NCBI RefSeq assembly: GCF_002483235.1
Contig: NZ_DLHN01000012.1
Span: 24,147 to 88,146, forward strand
Source: Pedobacter glucosidilyticus
GTDB taxonomy: Bacteria; Bacteroidota; Bacteroidia; Sphingobacteriales; Sphingobacteriaceae
DNA length: 64,000 nt
Direction: 5' to 3'
Part shown: in pieces, positions 7,540 through 15,903 of the stretch
How the letters are laid out: each line of letters opens with the position of its first letter
Position numbering within the stretch: position 1 is the stretch's first letter
Program-made: the position numbers and the translations under genes
The notes under the pieces: generated by a model
The model's database searches: none
Told to the model about the DNA's origin: nothing
The model's input: only the letters and a program-made list of their open reading frames with translations

Positions 7540-8894
7540 TTTTTATCGCTTTTTTCTGTACCCTTATTTTCTGTTGAATTTGCAACATAGTACTCAGGTG
7601 GGAAGCCATTTAACTGACGCCATAGTTCGTAAATAACAGGTACATCTTTTAGCAGGGCTATACCTTTAGCTCCGGTACCGTAACTTAATTGTGGTGGCCA
7701 TGGTTTATCATTTCTATCGGGTTTAACCCAAGCTCTAAATTTACCATTAATACTAATAGAAGGGTCTACAGCGGCTATTACACCACCAAAAGTTCCGTAA
7801 GAAGTATTTGGCCAGCCAGAGAATACAATAGCCGGAAAACCATCAAATTGTAAGCGTACTTTTTGTCCTTTATTGATCAGCGGTAAATCTAATGGGTCTA
7901 CAAAAATCTCAACTGCAACATCAAAATTAATAGGTACAATTTCTAACAGTGGGTCGCCTTCTTTAACGGTTTCGCCAATACCAGCTTTAGTGGTTCTAAT
8001 TACCTGACCAGATTGAGGGGCTGTAATTACGTAAAATCCTCTTCTGATTTCATAGTTAGAAAGTTGGTTTTTAAGTTTAGCCACTTCACTTTGTGTGGTA
8101 GCCATCTCTGATAGGGTAGATAACCTATCTCCATTGGTTTTTAATACTTTCTCTTGATATTCTTGTTCAACAGCATTTTGTTCAAGACGGATGATCAGTA
8201 ACTCGTTCCTACTATTGTAGAATTTATTTTCTGCGCCCATTTTTTTAGAAAGCGCATCCTGATAAGCCTGCTGTCTTTGTTCGTATTCGGTTAAAGATTT
8301 TAAACCAGCATCATACAATTGTTTTTGCCTTTTTAGCTGTTCTTCGGCAATTCTTAGCTGGTTCTCAGCTGCAACATAGCTGATACTGTCTGACTGTACT
8401 ATTAAAGTATATTGCTTTAATTTATTGGCAACTTGACTAAGTTTTAAAACTCTTGCTCTTTCTATGGCTATTGCTTGGTCGCCCGTTAGTTTAGCTTTAT
8501 CTTTATAGAAATCTATAGATGCAGATTTAGCTTTAATCTGTTCATCTACTCGTATCAATTGAGATGGGTCTAAGTATTCTTCCTTAACCTCGGTAATATA
8601 TAATAGAGTGTCTCCTTTTTTTACAATGTCTCCATCTTTAACGTACCAATTTTCAATTCTTCCAGCAATAATACTATTGATTTGTTGCGGTCTTTGTTTT
8701 GGATTAAGGGTAGACACTATACCGGTGGGTTGTATGTTTTGTGTCCACGGTAAACATAATACTATAACCACACCTATTAACGTAAAAGTAAACCATTTTT
8801 TTCTTCTTGATTTACCATCACGCTCACGCATAATCTTTCCGAAAGATTGATATTTTATGAAATGGTCTGAAGGAATCTTGCTATCTAAAAACAT
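7536..8894 (-). CDS. HlyD-family membrane fusion protein
   Basis: A 452-residue periplasmic adaptor. A basic N-terminal segment precedes one membrane helix at about residues 34-50. The first lipoyl half with GRIENWYVKDGDIVKKGDTL lies near 75-95, a long coiled-coil hairpin spans about 105-285, and the second lipoyl half with ITAPQSGQVIRT lies near 290-305, followed by a beta-barrel domain. It should bridge the ABC protein to the TolC duct. It lies 10 bases after the ABC gene and overlaps tolC by four bases. The last 15 residues are polar and rich in lysine. Confidence 0.9.
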   Translation of the reverse strand: MFLDSKIPSDHFIKYQSFGKIMRERDGKSRRKKWFTFTLIGVVIVLCLPWTQNIQPTGIVSTLNPKQRPQQINSIIAGRIENWYVKDGDIVKKGDTLLYITEVKEEYLDPSQLIRVDEQIKAKSASIDFYKDKAKLTGDQAIAIERARVLKLSQVANKLKQYTLIVQSDSISYVAAENQLRIAEEQLKRQKQLYDAGLKSLTEYEQRQQAYQDALSKKMGAENKFYNSRNELLIIRLEQNAVEQEYQEKVLKTNGDRLSTLSEMATTQSEVAKLKNQLSNYEIRRGFYVITAPQSGQVIRTTKAGIGETVKEGDPLLEIVPINFDVAVEIFVDPLDLPLINKGQKVRLQFDGFPAIVFSGWPNTSYGTFGGVIAAVDPSISINGKFRAWVKPDRNDKPWPPQLSYGTGAKGIALLKDVPVIYELWRQLNGFPPEYYVANSTENKGTEKSDKK

Positions 8895-8904
8895 AATTAA
8901 AACA

Positions 8905-10587
8905 TTAATTTTCTACTAACTGGCCATTTTCTAAATAAATTGTTCTGCTACACTGGCTGGTAAAAGCTTCATCATTGCTTATCGCAATTAGTGTGAAATC
9001 ATGTTTAGGGTTGGTTAAATGATTGATGACTTGTTGCCTGATTTGTGGCTCAATGCCATTCCAATTATCTTCTACCAAAATAAGTGATGGTTTAGTTATC
9101 AGACATCTTGCTAATAATATTTTCTGGATAATATTGAAAGGAAGTTTCTTGCCTTGTGGGTCTACATGGGTTTCATAACCTTGTTGTTGTTTACTGATAT
9201 AATCATCTAACCCAACTATTTTACACACCAAATCAACATCTTGAAAACTGATTTCGGTATTACCTAATGTAATATTGTCTAATATAGAACCACTAAACAC
9301 ATCTTCATCTCCTAGTAATGAGGATACATGCCTGTTTAGCCTTTTAGTATCAATCATTTTTAAGGGTGTATTATTGTATAAAATATTTCCTTTAAAATCT
9401 TGATAAATACCTGATAAAATTCGTAAAAGCGTAGATTTTCCTGAACCTTCTGAACCTAGGATGCACACTTTTTCTCCGGCCTTAATTTGTAGATTGAGAT
9501 TTTTTAATGTTAAAGGTTCGCCTGGATAAGAAAAATCTAAAGAAGCTATTTTAATGCTTAAGCCAGCTGTAGGGATAAATGCTAAACTTTGCTCAGGGCT
9601 TCCTTCATCATCTTGTGGTTTTTCCAGAACTTTATTAAGTTTTTCTAATGCTGTAAGTACATCGTATACAACTTCGAGACTTAAAATCATCTTCTCAATA
9701 GAACTTAATATGGTGATGATTACAATCTCTGCAGCAATAAACTGTCCTAAGTTTATTTGTTGCTGTATAAATAAATAAGAACCTAAAATAAGCATTGCAG
9801 CAGTTGTAACAACTTTAAAGCCTATCAAAATTCTGTATTGAAAAAGTAAAACAGAAAAATGTTGATCTCTGGAAGTTAAATAACCATTTACCAATTTATC
9901 TGTTCTTTTAAGATGTAATTCGTGGTGCCTGTTTAATTTAAAAGGTTTTACAGCTCTTGAAATTTCTTCTAACCAATGTGCTACATCATATTTATAGTCT
10001 GATTCTTTCATGCTGGTTACAAAGCCCTTATCAGACGAAAAATAGAATATAAGTATTACCAAGGTGAAGATGGTTACTGCAAAAATGATAAATACAGGAT
10101 GATAAAAGCATAATAAAATAAGCCCAAAAAGTATTTGAATACTAGCAGCCGGGAAATCTAATAAGAGCTTAGAAAATCCTTTCTGCAAATTTCCAGTATC
10201 AAAAAAACGATTGACCAATTCTGGTAAGTAATAAGAGTCTACACTTAAAAGATTGAGTTTTGGAATACGATAAGCATAGGCAAAAGTTAAACGGGTAAAA
10301 ATTTTCTGTTGTAAACGCTCTGTGATACGCATTTGAGCAATTTGCAAAATACCTGTTAGTAATACACCAGTGATAACTACACCAATCAAAACAATGAGTG
10401 AGGTACTTACAGTTCCACCAAAAAGCAAATTTACAATAGCTTGTATGCCTAAGGGTAAGGAAAGTAGGATAAAACCATTGATAATGGCATAAAAATATAC
10501 ACTGCTAATTTCTCTTTTTTCTAAATTAACCAGTTGATTAAATCTTTTTATTGCATTTCTTATAGAATAGTTTTCAGCATTCGCCAT
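8905..10587 (-). CDS. ABC exporter half-transporter with degenerate ATPase domain
   Basis: A 560-residue fused protein: a type-1 exporter membrane domain (about 1-320, without a C39 peptidase domain) and a nucleotide-binding domain (about 345-560). Walker A is intact, GSEGSGKST at 378-386, and the A-loop tyrosine Tyr354 is present. Other motifs are not: the Q-loop glutamine aligns with Gly426, LSGGQ is replaced by LPFNI (482-486), the Walker B pair DE reads Glu506-Asp507, and the switch histidine aligns with Asn538. Length and frame are intact, so this is not a broken gene. It heads the HlyD-TolC operon and so should energise secretion, yet ATP hydrolysis by a homodimer of such domains is questionable. 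It may bind ATP without fast turnover or pair with another ATPase. Confidence 0.85.
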   Translation of the reverse strand: MANAENYSIRNAIKRFNQLVNLEKREISSVYFYAIINGFILLSLPLGIQAIVNLLFGGTVSTSLIVLIGVVITGVLLTGILQIAQMRITERLQQKIFTRLTFAYAYRIPKLNLLSVDSYYLPELVNRFFDTGNLQKGFSKLLLDFPAASIQILFGLILLCFYHPVFIIFAVTIFTLVILIFYFSSDKGFVTSMKESDYKYDVAHWLEEISRAVKPFKLNRHHELHLKRTDKLVNGYLTSRDQHFSVLLFQYRILIGFKVVTTAAMLILGSYLFIQQQINLGQFIAAEIVIITILSSIEKMILSLEVVYDVLTALEKLNKVLEKPQDDEGSPEQSLAFIPTAGLSIKIASLDFSYPGEPLTLKNLNLQIKAGEKVCILGSEGSGKSTLLRILSGIYQDFKGNILYNNTPLKMIDTKRLNRHVSSLLGDEDVFSGSILDNITLGNTEISFQDVDLVCKIVGLDDYISKQQQGYETHVDPQGKKLPFNIIQKILLARCLITKPSLILVEDNWNGIEPQIRQQVINHLTNPKHDFTLIAISNDEAFTSQCSRTIYLENGQLVEN

Positions 10588-10617
10588 ATATGATATTTCG
10601 CTTCTTTAATTTATTAA

Positions 10618-11165
10618 CATAGGTAGCTTTTTGCTACACCACTGTCATAACGTTTATTTTGGATTGAAGTTTAGCTTTATATTACTTTTTGTTTGCAACC
10701 TAGTATTTTTTTATTTAGCTATCCTAATTTCTTGTAAATTTTAATGTTATTCTAATCTTTTGCTTTTTTTATTTACCTAATGGGGTAATTTTCTATTTTT
10801 GATAACTAGTTTTTAAAATTTATGGCAGGCAACTTACGCTGCACTGCCATAACAACATTTATTTTGGGGATGAAGTTTAACCAAACATTGCTTTTTATTT
10901 GTAATCGGGTGTTTTTATCTAGCCAAGCTAATTTTTTGTTTATATTTTAATGTTTTTATCAATTTAATATTATTTATAATCATTAAACCTCATAGGTTTT
11001 TGCCTTTTACAAAAAGCTCTCGCTTTTGTATTTTATTAAGGCAGGCAGCTTACGCTGCACTGCCATAACAACATTTATTTGGGGATAAAATTTAAACTAA
11101 TACTACTTTTTATATGCAGTTTAGTATTTTTTTCTTTAGCCAGGTTAATCTCTTCTCTTATTTTC
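10618..11165 (-). repeat. Three tandem copies of a gene 3' end plus hairpin
   Basis: Blocks of about 130-150 bases begin near 10618, 10824 and 11040, about 206 and 216 bases apart. Each holds a hairpin, then CATAACAACATTTATTT-like sequence, then on the minus strand a reading frame ending in the same tail. The third block is the real end of the 94-residue gene (tail IKSSISLNFIPK). The second reads LDKNTRLQIKSNVWLNFIPK and the first NTRLQTKSNIKLNFNPK, each followed by a stop. The middle stem is GCAGC/GCTGC in the third copy and GTAGC/GCTAC in the first, a compensated change, while the second carries one mismatch. The upstream parts of the two extra copies are lost. Confidence 0.75.
11040..11064 (-). 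terminator. Terminator hairpin of the 94-residue gene
   Basis: GGCAGGCAGC (11040-11049) and GCTGCACTGCC (11054-11064) form a strong stem around TTAC with one bulged base. On the minus strand it follows the stop at 11075 by about 10 bases and is followed by a T/A-rich run. The same hairpin recurs at 10824-10848 and, altered, near 10620-10645. Confidence 0.65.
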
Positions 11166-11359
11166 TTTAAAGCATTTTCTAGTTCTGCTATTCTTTTAAG
11201 CTCATCAGCTGGAATAGATTTTTGACCTTCATGCTTAATTAAAGCTTGCCTATTGTGGTATTCTAGTTTGGCATTGTAAAGTGTAGAAAGTAAATGAGCC
11301 GCATCTTCTGCACTAAAAGTCCAATCTATAAAAGAATATTGTTTCTCTTCCATGTTCAT
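11075..11359 (-). CDS. Small uncharacterised helical protein
   Basis: A 94-residue protein of unknown function (92 residues if the second methionine is used). The first half reads FIDWTFSAEDAAHLLSTLYN; the second has a charged helix, ELKRIAELENALKKIREEI, that looks like a coiled coil, and it ends in a basic-hydrophobic tail SSISLNFIPK. No membrane helix or signal peptide is seen. A perfect -7 element lies upstream on the minus strand (11386-11379). It is encoded just before the ABC exporter operon on the same strand, and its tail is repeated in the intervening DNA. A role as an exported small protein is only a guess. Confidence 0.6.
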   Translation of the reverse strand: MNMEEKQYSFIDWTFSAEDAAHLLSTLYNAKLEYHNRQALIKHEGQKSIPADELKRIAELENALKKIREEINLAKEKNTKLHIKSSISLNFIPK

Positions 11360-11378
11360 TTTTATTTGATTTACCTTA

Positions 11379-11386
11379 CAAACATA
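11379..11386 (-). promoter_or_regulatory. -7 element for the 94-residue gene
   Basis: On the minus strand the bases read TATGTTTG, a perfect TAnnTTTG, about 20 bases before the start codon. No clear -33 TTTG is seen at the usual distance. Confidence 0.5.
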
Positions 11387-11412
11387 AAACCTGTTTTCTA
11401 TATATTATTATT

Positions 11413-11420
11413 TATATTTG
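11413..11420 (+). promoter_or_regulatory. -7 element for the LysR gene
   Basis: TATATTTG matches TAnnTTTG exactly and lies 24 bases before the ATG at 11445. It is divergent to the promoter of the 94-residue gene only about 30 bases away, so LysR binding here could affect both. Confidence 0.5.
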
Positions 11421-11444
11421 ATATGAAATACATAATAATTTTTT

Positions 11445-12377
11445 ATGAATTATACCCTACATCAATTACAAGTTTTTTTAAAAATTGTTGAAACAAAAAG
11501 TATCACTAAAGCCGCTCAAGAGCTTTTCTTAACACAGCCTGCTGTGTCTATTCAGTTTAAAAATTTTCAAGACCAATTTGATATTGCTCTTACCGAAGTG
11601 GTTGGTAAACAAGTATATATCACTGACTTTGGTTTCGAGATAGCCCGCATGGCGCAAAAAATATTAGATGAAATAAACGCTATTAATTATAAAACGCAGG
11701 CATACAAAGGCATTTTATCTGGCAGGTTAAAAATTGCTGTCGTGTCTACAGGGAAATATATTATGCCCTACTTTTTAACAGATTTTTTAAAAAAACACCA
11801 TGGTATAGACTTAACGATGGACGTAACCAACAAGTCTAAAGTGTTAGAAAGTTTAGAAAACAACGAGGTAGATTTTGCTTTGGTATCTGTATTACCACAA
11901 AGGTTGGCTGTAAATGAAGAAGTACTTTTAGAGGATAATTTATACCTATTGGGTAATAAAGAGCATCAATATAATGATGGGCCTTATAACAAAAGTATTT
12001 TTAATGAGATACAACTGATATACCGGGAAGCAGGTTCTGGTACCAGATTTATTATGGAAAGCTTCTTTGAAAAGAGTAAAGTTAATATCAGAAAAAAGCT
12101 AGAACTTACTTCAAACGAAGCTGTTAAACAAGCGGTTATTGCAGGCTTGGGTTTTTCTGTAATGCCTTTAATAGGTGTACATAATGAGGTAATGCTCAAG
12201 GATTTGAATATCATACCGGTTGCGGGTTTACCTATAAAAACCAAATGGCGAATGATTTGGCTAAAATCTAAAAACCTATCGCCTGTAGCAGAAACTTTTT
12301 TAGATTATACCAGAGAGCATAAAAAGGAAATACAAGACAAAAGCTTTAGTTGGGTTAAAGAATTGACTTTAGAATAA
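11445..12377 (+). CDS. LysR-family transcriptional regulator
   Basis: A 310-residue regulator with an N-terminal winged helix-turn-helix (about 3-62, with SITKAAQELFLTQPAVSIQ) and a periplasmic-binding-like effector domain (about 90-300). LysR proteins usually act as tetramers that sense a small ligand and control neighbouring genes. The gene is divergent from the 94-residue gene and is followed 45 bases later by a porin gene on the same strand, so the porin is a candidate target. The effector domain resembles the CbbR/CysB-like type in outline, but the ligand cannot be told. Confidence 0.9.
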   Translation: MNYTLHQLQVFLKIVETKSITKAAQELFLTQPAVSIQFKNFQDQFDIALTEVVGKQVYITDFGFEIARMAQKILDEINAINYKTQAYKGILSGRLKIAVVSTGKYIMPYFLTDFLKKHHGIDLTMDVTNKSKVLESLENNEVDFALVSVLPQRLAVNEEVLLEDNLYLLGNKEHQYNDGPYNKSIFNEIQLIYREAGSGTRFIMESFFEKSKVNIRKKLELTSNEAVKQAVIAGLGFSVMPLIGVHNEVMLKDLNIIPVAGLPIKTKWRMIWLKSKNLSPVAETFLDYTREHKKEIQDKSFSWVKELTLE

Positions 12378-12422
12378 GCCACTTGATAAAAATTATTATT
12401 TTCGCCTTTTAATCAAATATAC

Positions 12423-13622
12423 ATGAGGTCTAAATATTTTCTAAGCTTAATTCTCACACTATCTACTTGTGTTTTATATAAGCCAGTAGTTGCACAAACA
12501 GAGGTAGACGAACGCTCTATGCAATTTAAAGGTCTTAAATTTTCATCTAAAGATTCTTTATTCTTTATTAATTTTAGATTTAGAATGCAAAATAGAATGG
12601 GTTTTACTACCGAATCTGCCAATAATTTAGGTATCAGTGAGTGGGATGCTCGTGTAAGGAGATTAAGGCTAAGAGGAGATGGTTATATACTAGGAGAAAA
12701 ATTAGCTTACAGTGTACAGCTATCATTTTCGCGTGGAGATCAAGATGCTGACAATACAGGCGTGGCCAATATTGTTCGTGATGCTGTTATTTTCTATCAC
12801 TTTACGGATAATTTTTATGTGGCCTTTGGGCAAAATAAATTACCAGGAAACAGACAACGTGTAAACTCATCTGGGCAATTACAATTTGCAGAACGTTCTA
12901 TTGTTAACGGTGCCTTAACTATCGATAGAGATTTTGGTTTAAAAGCCTACTATACCAATAAATTAGGAGATGTAGTTTATCAGTTAAAAGGAGCAATTTC
13001 TACTGGCGAGGGTCGCTCTGTAAATACTACAGATAAAGGTCTAGCCTATACTGGTAGGGTAGAATTTTTGCCTTTTGGGAGTTTTACAAATGATGGTGAT
13101 TACTCTGAAGGAGACTTAGAAAGGGAGCAAAAACCAAAATTAAGTATTGCCGGTGGATACTCTTATAATAAAGCTACCACCAATACCGGAGGGCAATTAG
13201 GTAAAGATTTATTTGCACCTGTAGATATGAAAACTTTAATGCTTGATGCTATTTTTAAATATAATGGATGGGCGTATGCTGCAGAGTTTATTAAAAGAGA
13301 TGTAAATAATCCTTTAACTTACAATAGCGATGGCGCTTTAAGCTACGCTTATGAAGGCTATGGCTTAAACAATCAGTTCTCTTATATCTTTAAAAATAAT
13401 GTAGAAACAGCATTTAGATATTCATATTTAACACCATCAAATAGATTGGCCAATTTTGAAGATACCCGTGAGGTATATGAATTAGGCTTAACTAAGTATT
13501 TAAGAGCACACAAAGTAAAAGCACAGCTTAATTTAAGCTATAATGTTGGTAACCAAAATCATAGTCTAAACTATGATAAAAATTATTGGGGTGCCATGTT
13601 TCAGATAGAATTAGGCATATAA
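12423..13622 (+). CDS. Phosphate-selective porin O/P-type outer-membrane protein
   Basis: A 399-residue exported protein with a signal peptide (1-24, ending KPVVAQ). The body shows alternating amphipathic strands typical of a 16-strand porin, including RFRMQNRMGFTTE, the basic strand WDARVRRLRLRGDGY, FYVAFGQNKLPGNRQR and a final strand GAMFQIELGI. This is the pattern of the OprO/OprP family common in Bacteroidota, where substrates are seldom known; phosphate is the model substrate, not a proven one here. It is flanked by the LysR gene and ends at a clear terminator. Confidence 0.82.
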   Translation: MRSKYFLSLILTLSTCVLYKPVVAQTEVDERSMQFKGLKFSSKDSLFFINFRFRMQNRMGFTTESANNLGISEWDARVRRLRLRGDGYILGEKLAYSVQLSFSRGDQDADNTGVANIVRDAVIFYHFTDNFYVAFGQNKLPGNRQRVNSSGQLQFAERSIVNGALTIDRDFGLKAYYTNKLGDVVYQLKGAISTGEGRSVNTTDKGLAYTGRVEFLPFGSFTNDGDYSEGDLEREQKPKLSIAGGYSYNKATTNTGGQLGKDLFAPVDMKTLMLDAIFKYNGWAYAAEFIKRDVNNPLTYNSDGALSYAYEGYGLNNQFSYIFKNNVETAFRYSYLTPSNRLANFEDTREVYELGLTKYLRAHKVKAQLNLSYNVGNQNHSLNYDKNYWGAMFQIELGI

Positions 13623-13654
13623 AAAATATCGATTTATCTTATTAAACTATAGTT

Positions 13655-13678
13655 AAACCCGCCCATAAAGCGGGTTTT
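13655..13678 (+). terminator. Rho-independent terminator after the porin gene
   Basis: AAACCCGC (13655-13662) pairs perfectly with GCGGGTTT (13670-13677) around a 7-base loop and runs into T residues. It ends the porin transcript and separates it from the YceI gene. Confidence 0.85.
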
Positions 13679-13818
13679 ATGTTTATATAGCTATGTTATA
13701 TCATTTAAATCCTGTTAAAATATCCTTAAAATCTCTAAAGTGATTTTAGACACAAAAATTATATTTTAAATCACTTTTTTTAATCCTCTAGGTCATTCTT
13801 TAGCTATAGGGGCCACCA

Positions 13819-13826
13819 TACCTTTG
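13819..13826 (+). promoter_or_regulatory. -7 element for the first YceI-like gene
   Basis: TACCTTTG is an exact TAnnTTTG match, 25 bases before the start codon at 13852. The gene after the terminator thus has its own promoter. Confidence 0.5.
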
Positions 13827-13851
13827 AATTATAAATCAATAATTCAATTTT

Positions 13852-14445
13852 ATGAAACCTTACATTCACAACATCACCAAAACAGCTTACATGGCATGTG
13901 TAATGTTGTTCACGTTTATTTATCTACCTGCTGTATCAGCCCAAACTGCTTATAAGGTAAGTACAGGTTCGCAAATTAAGGTTATCGGAACATCTAATAT
14001 ACATGACTGGGATATGACTGCCATAAATTTTATTTGTGATGCAAACTTTACTGTTAAGGGTACAGATGTACAAGATGTTTCTGCTTTAAGTTTTGTGCTT
14101 CCTGTGAAGAACTTAAAAGGTAAAGAAGATTTGTTAAACAGTAGAGCACATAAAGCACTTAAAGAAGAACAATTTGATAAAATAGCTTTCAAATTGATAG
14201 ATGCAACTGTAATTCCACAACAAAATATCATCAAAGCAACAGGAAACTTAACCATTTCTGGAGTAACCAAAAAAGTGCTTATACAAACCACTTATACAGT
14301 AGGTGCAGATGAAAGCATCACTTGTAGAGGTTCTAAAACTATTAAAATGAGCGAGTTTAACATTAAGGCGCCATCATTTATGATGGGAGCACTAAAAGTT
14401 GCCGATGACGTAACAATCGATATTCTTTTAAAACTTAGAAAATAA
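13852..14445 (+). CDS. YceI-like exported protein
   Basis: A 197-residue protein with a signal peptide (about 1-31, ending PAVSAQ) and one YceI lipocalin-like beta-barrel domain. Typical strands are seen: IKVIGTSNIHDWDM near the start, the middle segment NSRAHKALKEEQFDKIAFKL, then ATGNLTISGVTKKV and the closing IKMSEFNIKAPSFMMGALKV. YceI proteins bind long isoprenoid or amphipathic ligands in the periplasm; the true ligand is usually unknown. It is followed 43 bases later by an outer-membrane barrel gene. Confidence 0.85.
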   Translation: MKPYIHNITKTAYMACVMLFTFIYLPAVSAQTAYKVSTGSQIKVIGTSNIHDWDMTAINFICDANFTVKGTDVQDVSALSFVLPVKNLKGKEDLLNSRAHKALKEEQFDKIAFKLIDATVIPQQNIIKATGNLTISGVTKKVLIQTTYTVGADESITCRGSKTIKMSEFNIKAPSFMMGALKVADDVTIDILLKLRK

Positions 14446-14488
14446 ACACAATTATTCATTGTTCCACAATCATTCAATCATAATAATC

Positions 14489-15817
14489 ATGAAAACTAAA
14501 TTACTTTCAAACCTAAAATTTGGTGCAGCAGCTTTACTAGCTGTAGCAGCAAGCAATACTTTTGCTCAAGAAACAGAAGTTGCAAATCTTCGTCCTTATG
14601 ATAAATCAGGTATTAACGTATTTGAAGCTCCAAAAGAAAACGATGCGGTTTTTAATAAACTAAAAGTAAGATTTGGTGCAGGCTTTACCCAATCTTTCCA
14701 AGGCTTAAAACATGAGAATACTGCTGGTGGATTATATAAAATTACTCCAGGATTTAATACCGCTAATGCGAACCTTTATATGGATGTTCAATTAGCAGAT
14801 GGTATCAGGTTAAACCTAACCAGTTATTTATCAGCAAGACACCATAACGAAACCTGGGTAAAAGGTGGTTACATCCAATTTGATAAGCTACCGTTTAAAG
14901 GTCAGTTTTGGTCTGATTTGATGAAAAATACAACTATTAAAGTTGGTCACATGGAAATCAATTACGGAGATCAACACTTCCGCAGATCAGATGGTGGACA
15001 TACTTTATACAACCCATTTGCAGAAAACTATATTGTTGACGCTTTTACAACAGAAATTGGTGGCGAGATTTTATACAGAAAAGGAGATTTCTTTGGACAA
15101 GTGGCAGTTACCAATGGTATGATTAAAGGTAATATTGATAGTTTAATTGCTACTCCGCAAGATAAAAACATCCACAAATCTCCAGCTATTTATTTAAAAG
15201 CGGGTTTTGATAAACAATTAAATGATGATTTGAGATTACGTTTAGCAGCTTCTTATTATACCAACAAAAGCTCTGGTGGCCAAACCCTTTATGCCGGAGA
15301 CCGTACAGGTTCAAACTACTTTATGGTGATGGAAAAATTAGGAAGCACAGCAACCGCACAATTTACATCAGGTCGTTTAAACCCAGGTTTCAGCAAAAAG
15401 GTAGATGCTTTACAATTAAATGGTTTTGTTAAAGCTAAAGGTTTAGAATTATTCGGAACCTATGAAGCAGCACAAGGTCGTACTAAAACAGAAGTTGATG
15501 AAAGAAAATTATCTCAATACGCTTTAGATGTTATTTACAGATTTGGAAACAAAGAAAATTTATTTGTAGGAACCAGATATAATGTGGTAACAGCAAAATT
15601 GGCAAACGTGGCAGCAGCAGGTACAGCTCCGGCAATTGTTTATAATGATGATGTTGAAGTTAACAGGATAGCATTTGGTGCAGGTTGGTTCTTAACAGAT
15701 AATATCTTATTAAAAGGAGAGTATGTTAAACAACAATACAAAAAATTCCCTACAGCAGATTATCGTAATGGTGGCGAGTTTAGCGGATATATTATACAAG
15801 CAGTAGTTGGTTTCTAA
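14489..15817 (+). CDS. Outer-membrane beta-barrel protein of unknown function
   Basis: A 442-residue exported protein. ATG 14489 gives a clean signal peptide (1-26, ending SNTFAQ); the frame is open ten codons upstream, but that extension would bury it. The mature part has alternating strands such as LKVRFGAGFTQSFQGL, NANLYMDVQLADGIRLNLTS and a closing strand SGYIIQAVVGF with terminal phenylalanine, a mark of outer-membrane barrels. The segment MEINYGDQHFRRSDGG is characteristic but not assignable by me. It sits between two YceI-like genes, probably in one transcript with the first, and ends at a terminator. Confidence 0.7.
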   Translation: MKTKLLSNLKFGAAALLAVAASNTFAQETEVANLRPYDKSGINVFEAPKENDAVFNKLKVRFGAGFTQSFQGLKHENTAGGLYKITPGFNTANANLYMDVQLADGIRLNLTSYLSARHHNETWVKGGYIQFDKLPFKGQFWSDLMKNTTIKVGHMEINYGDQHFRRSDGGHTLYNPFAENYIVDAFTTEIGGEILYRKGDFFGQVAVTNGMIKGNIDSLIATPQDKNIHKSPAIYLKAGFDKQLNDDLRLRLAASYYTNKSSGGQTLYAGDRTGSNYFMVMEKLGSTATAQFTSGRLNPGFSKKVDALQLNGFVKAKGLELFGTYEAAQGRTKTEVDERKLSQYALDVIYRFGNKENLFVGTRYNVVTAKLANVAAAGTAPAIVYNDDVEVNRIAFGAGWFLTDNILLKGEYVKQQYKKFPTADYRNGGEFSGYIIQAVVGF

Positions 15818-15839
15818 GTTTGGATTATAATAGGTGAGT

Positions 15840-15891
15840 AAAGGGCTTCGGGTATTAGTTTGAAAAAATTATTTATCCGAATGCCCTTTTT
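15840..15891 (+). terminator. Terminator after the barrel gene
   Basis: AAAGGGC with TTCGG (15840-15851) pairs with CCGAATGCCCTTT (15877-15889) with one bulge, ending in a T run. The loop is long, about 25 bases, but the position right after the stop at 15817 supports it. Confidence 0.6.
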
Positions 15892-15903
15892 AGATATAAT
15901 ACG

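Noticed and set aside
11040..11064. Hairpin considered as a tRNA-like or riboswitch structure
   Set aside because: It is a single short stem with a 4-base loop right after a stop codon; a terminator explains it better.
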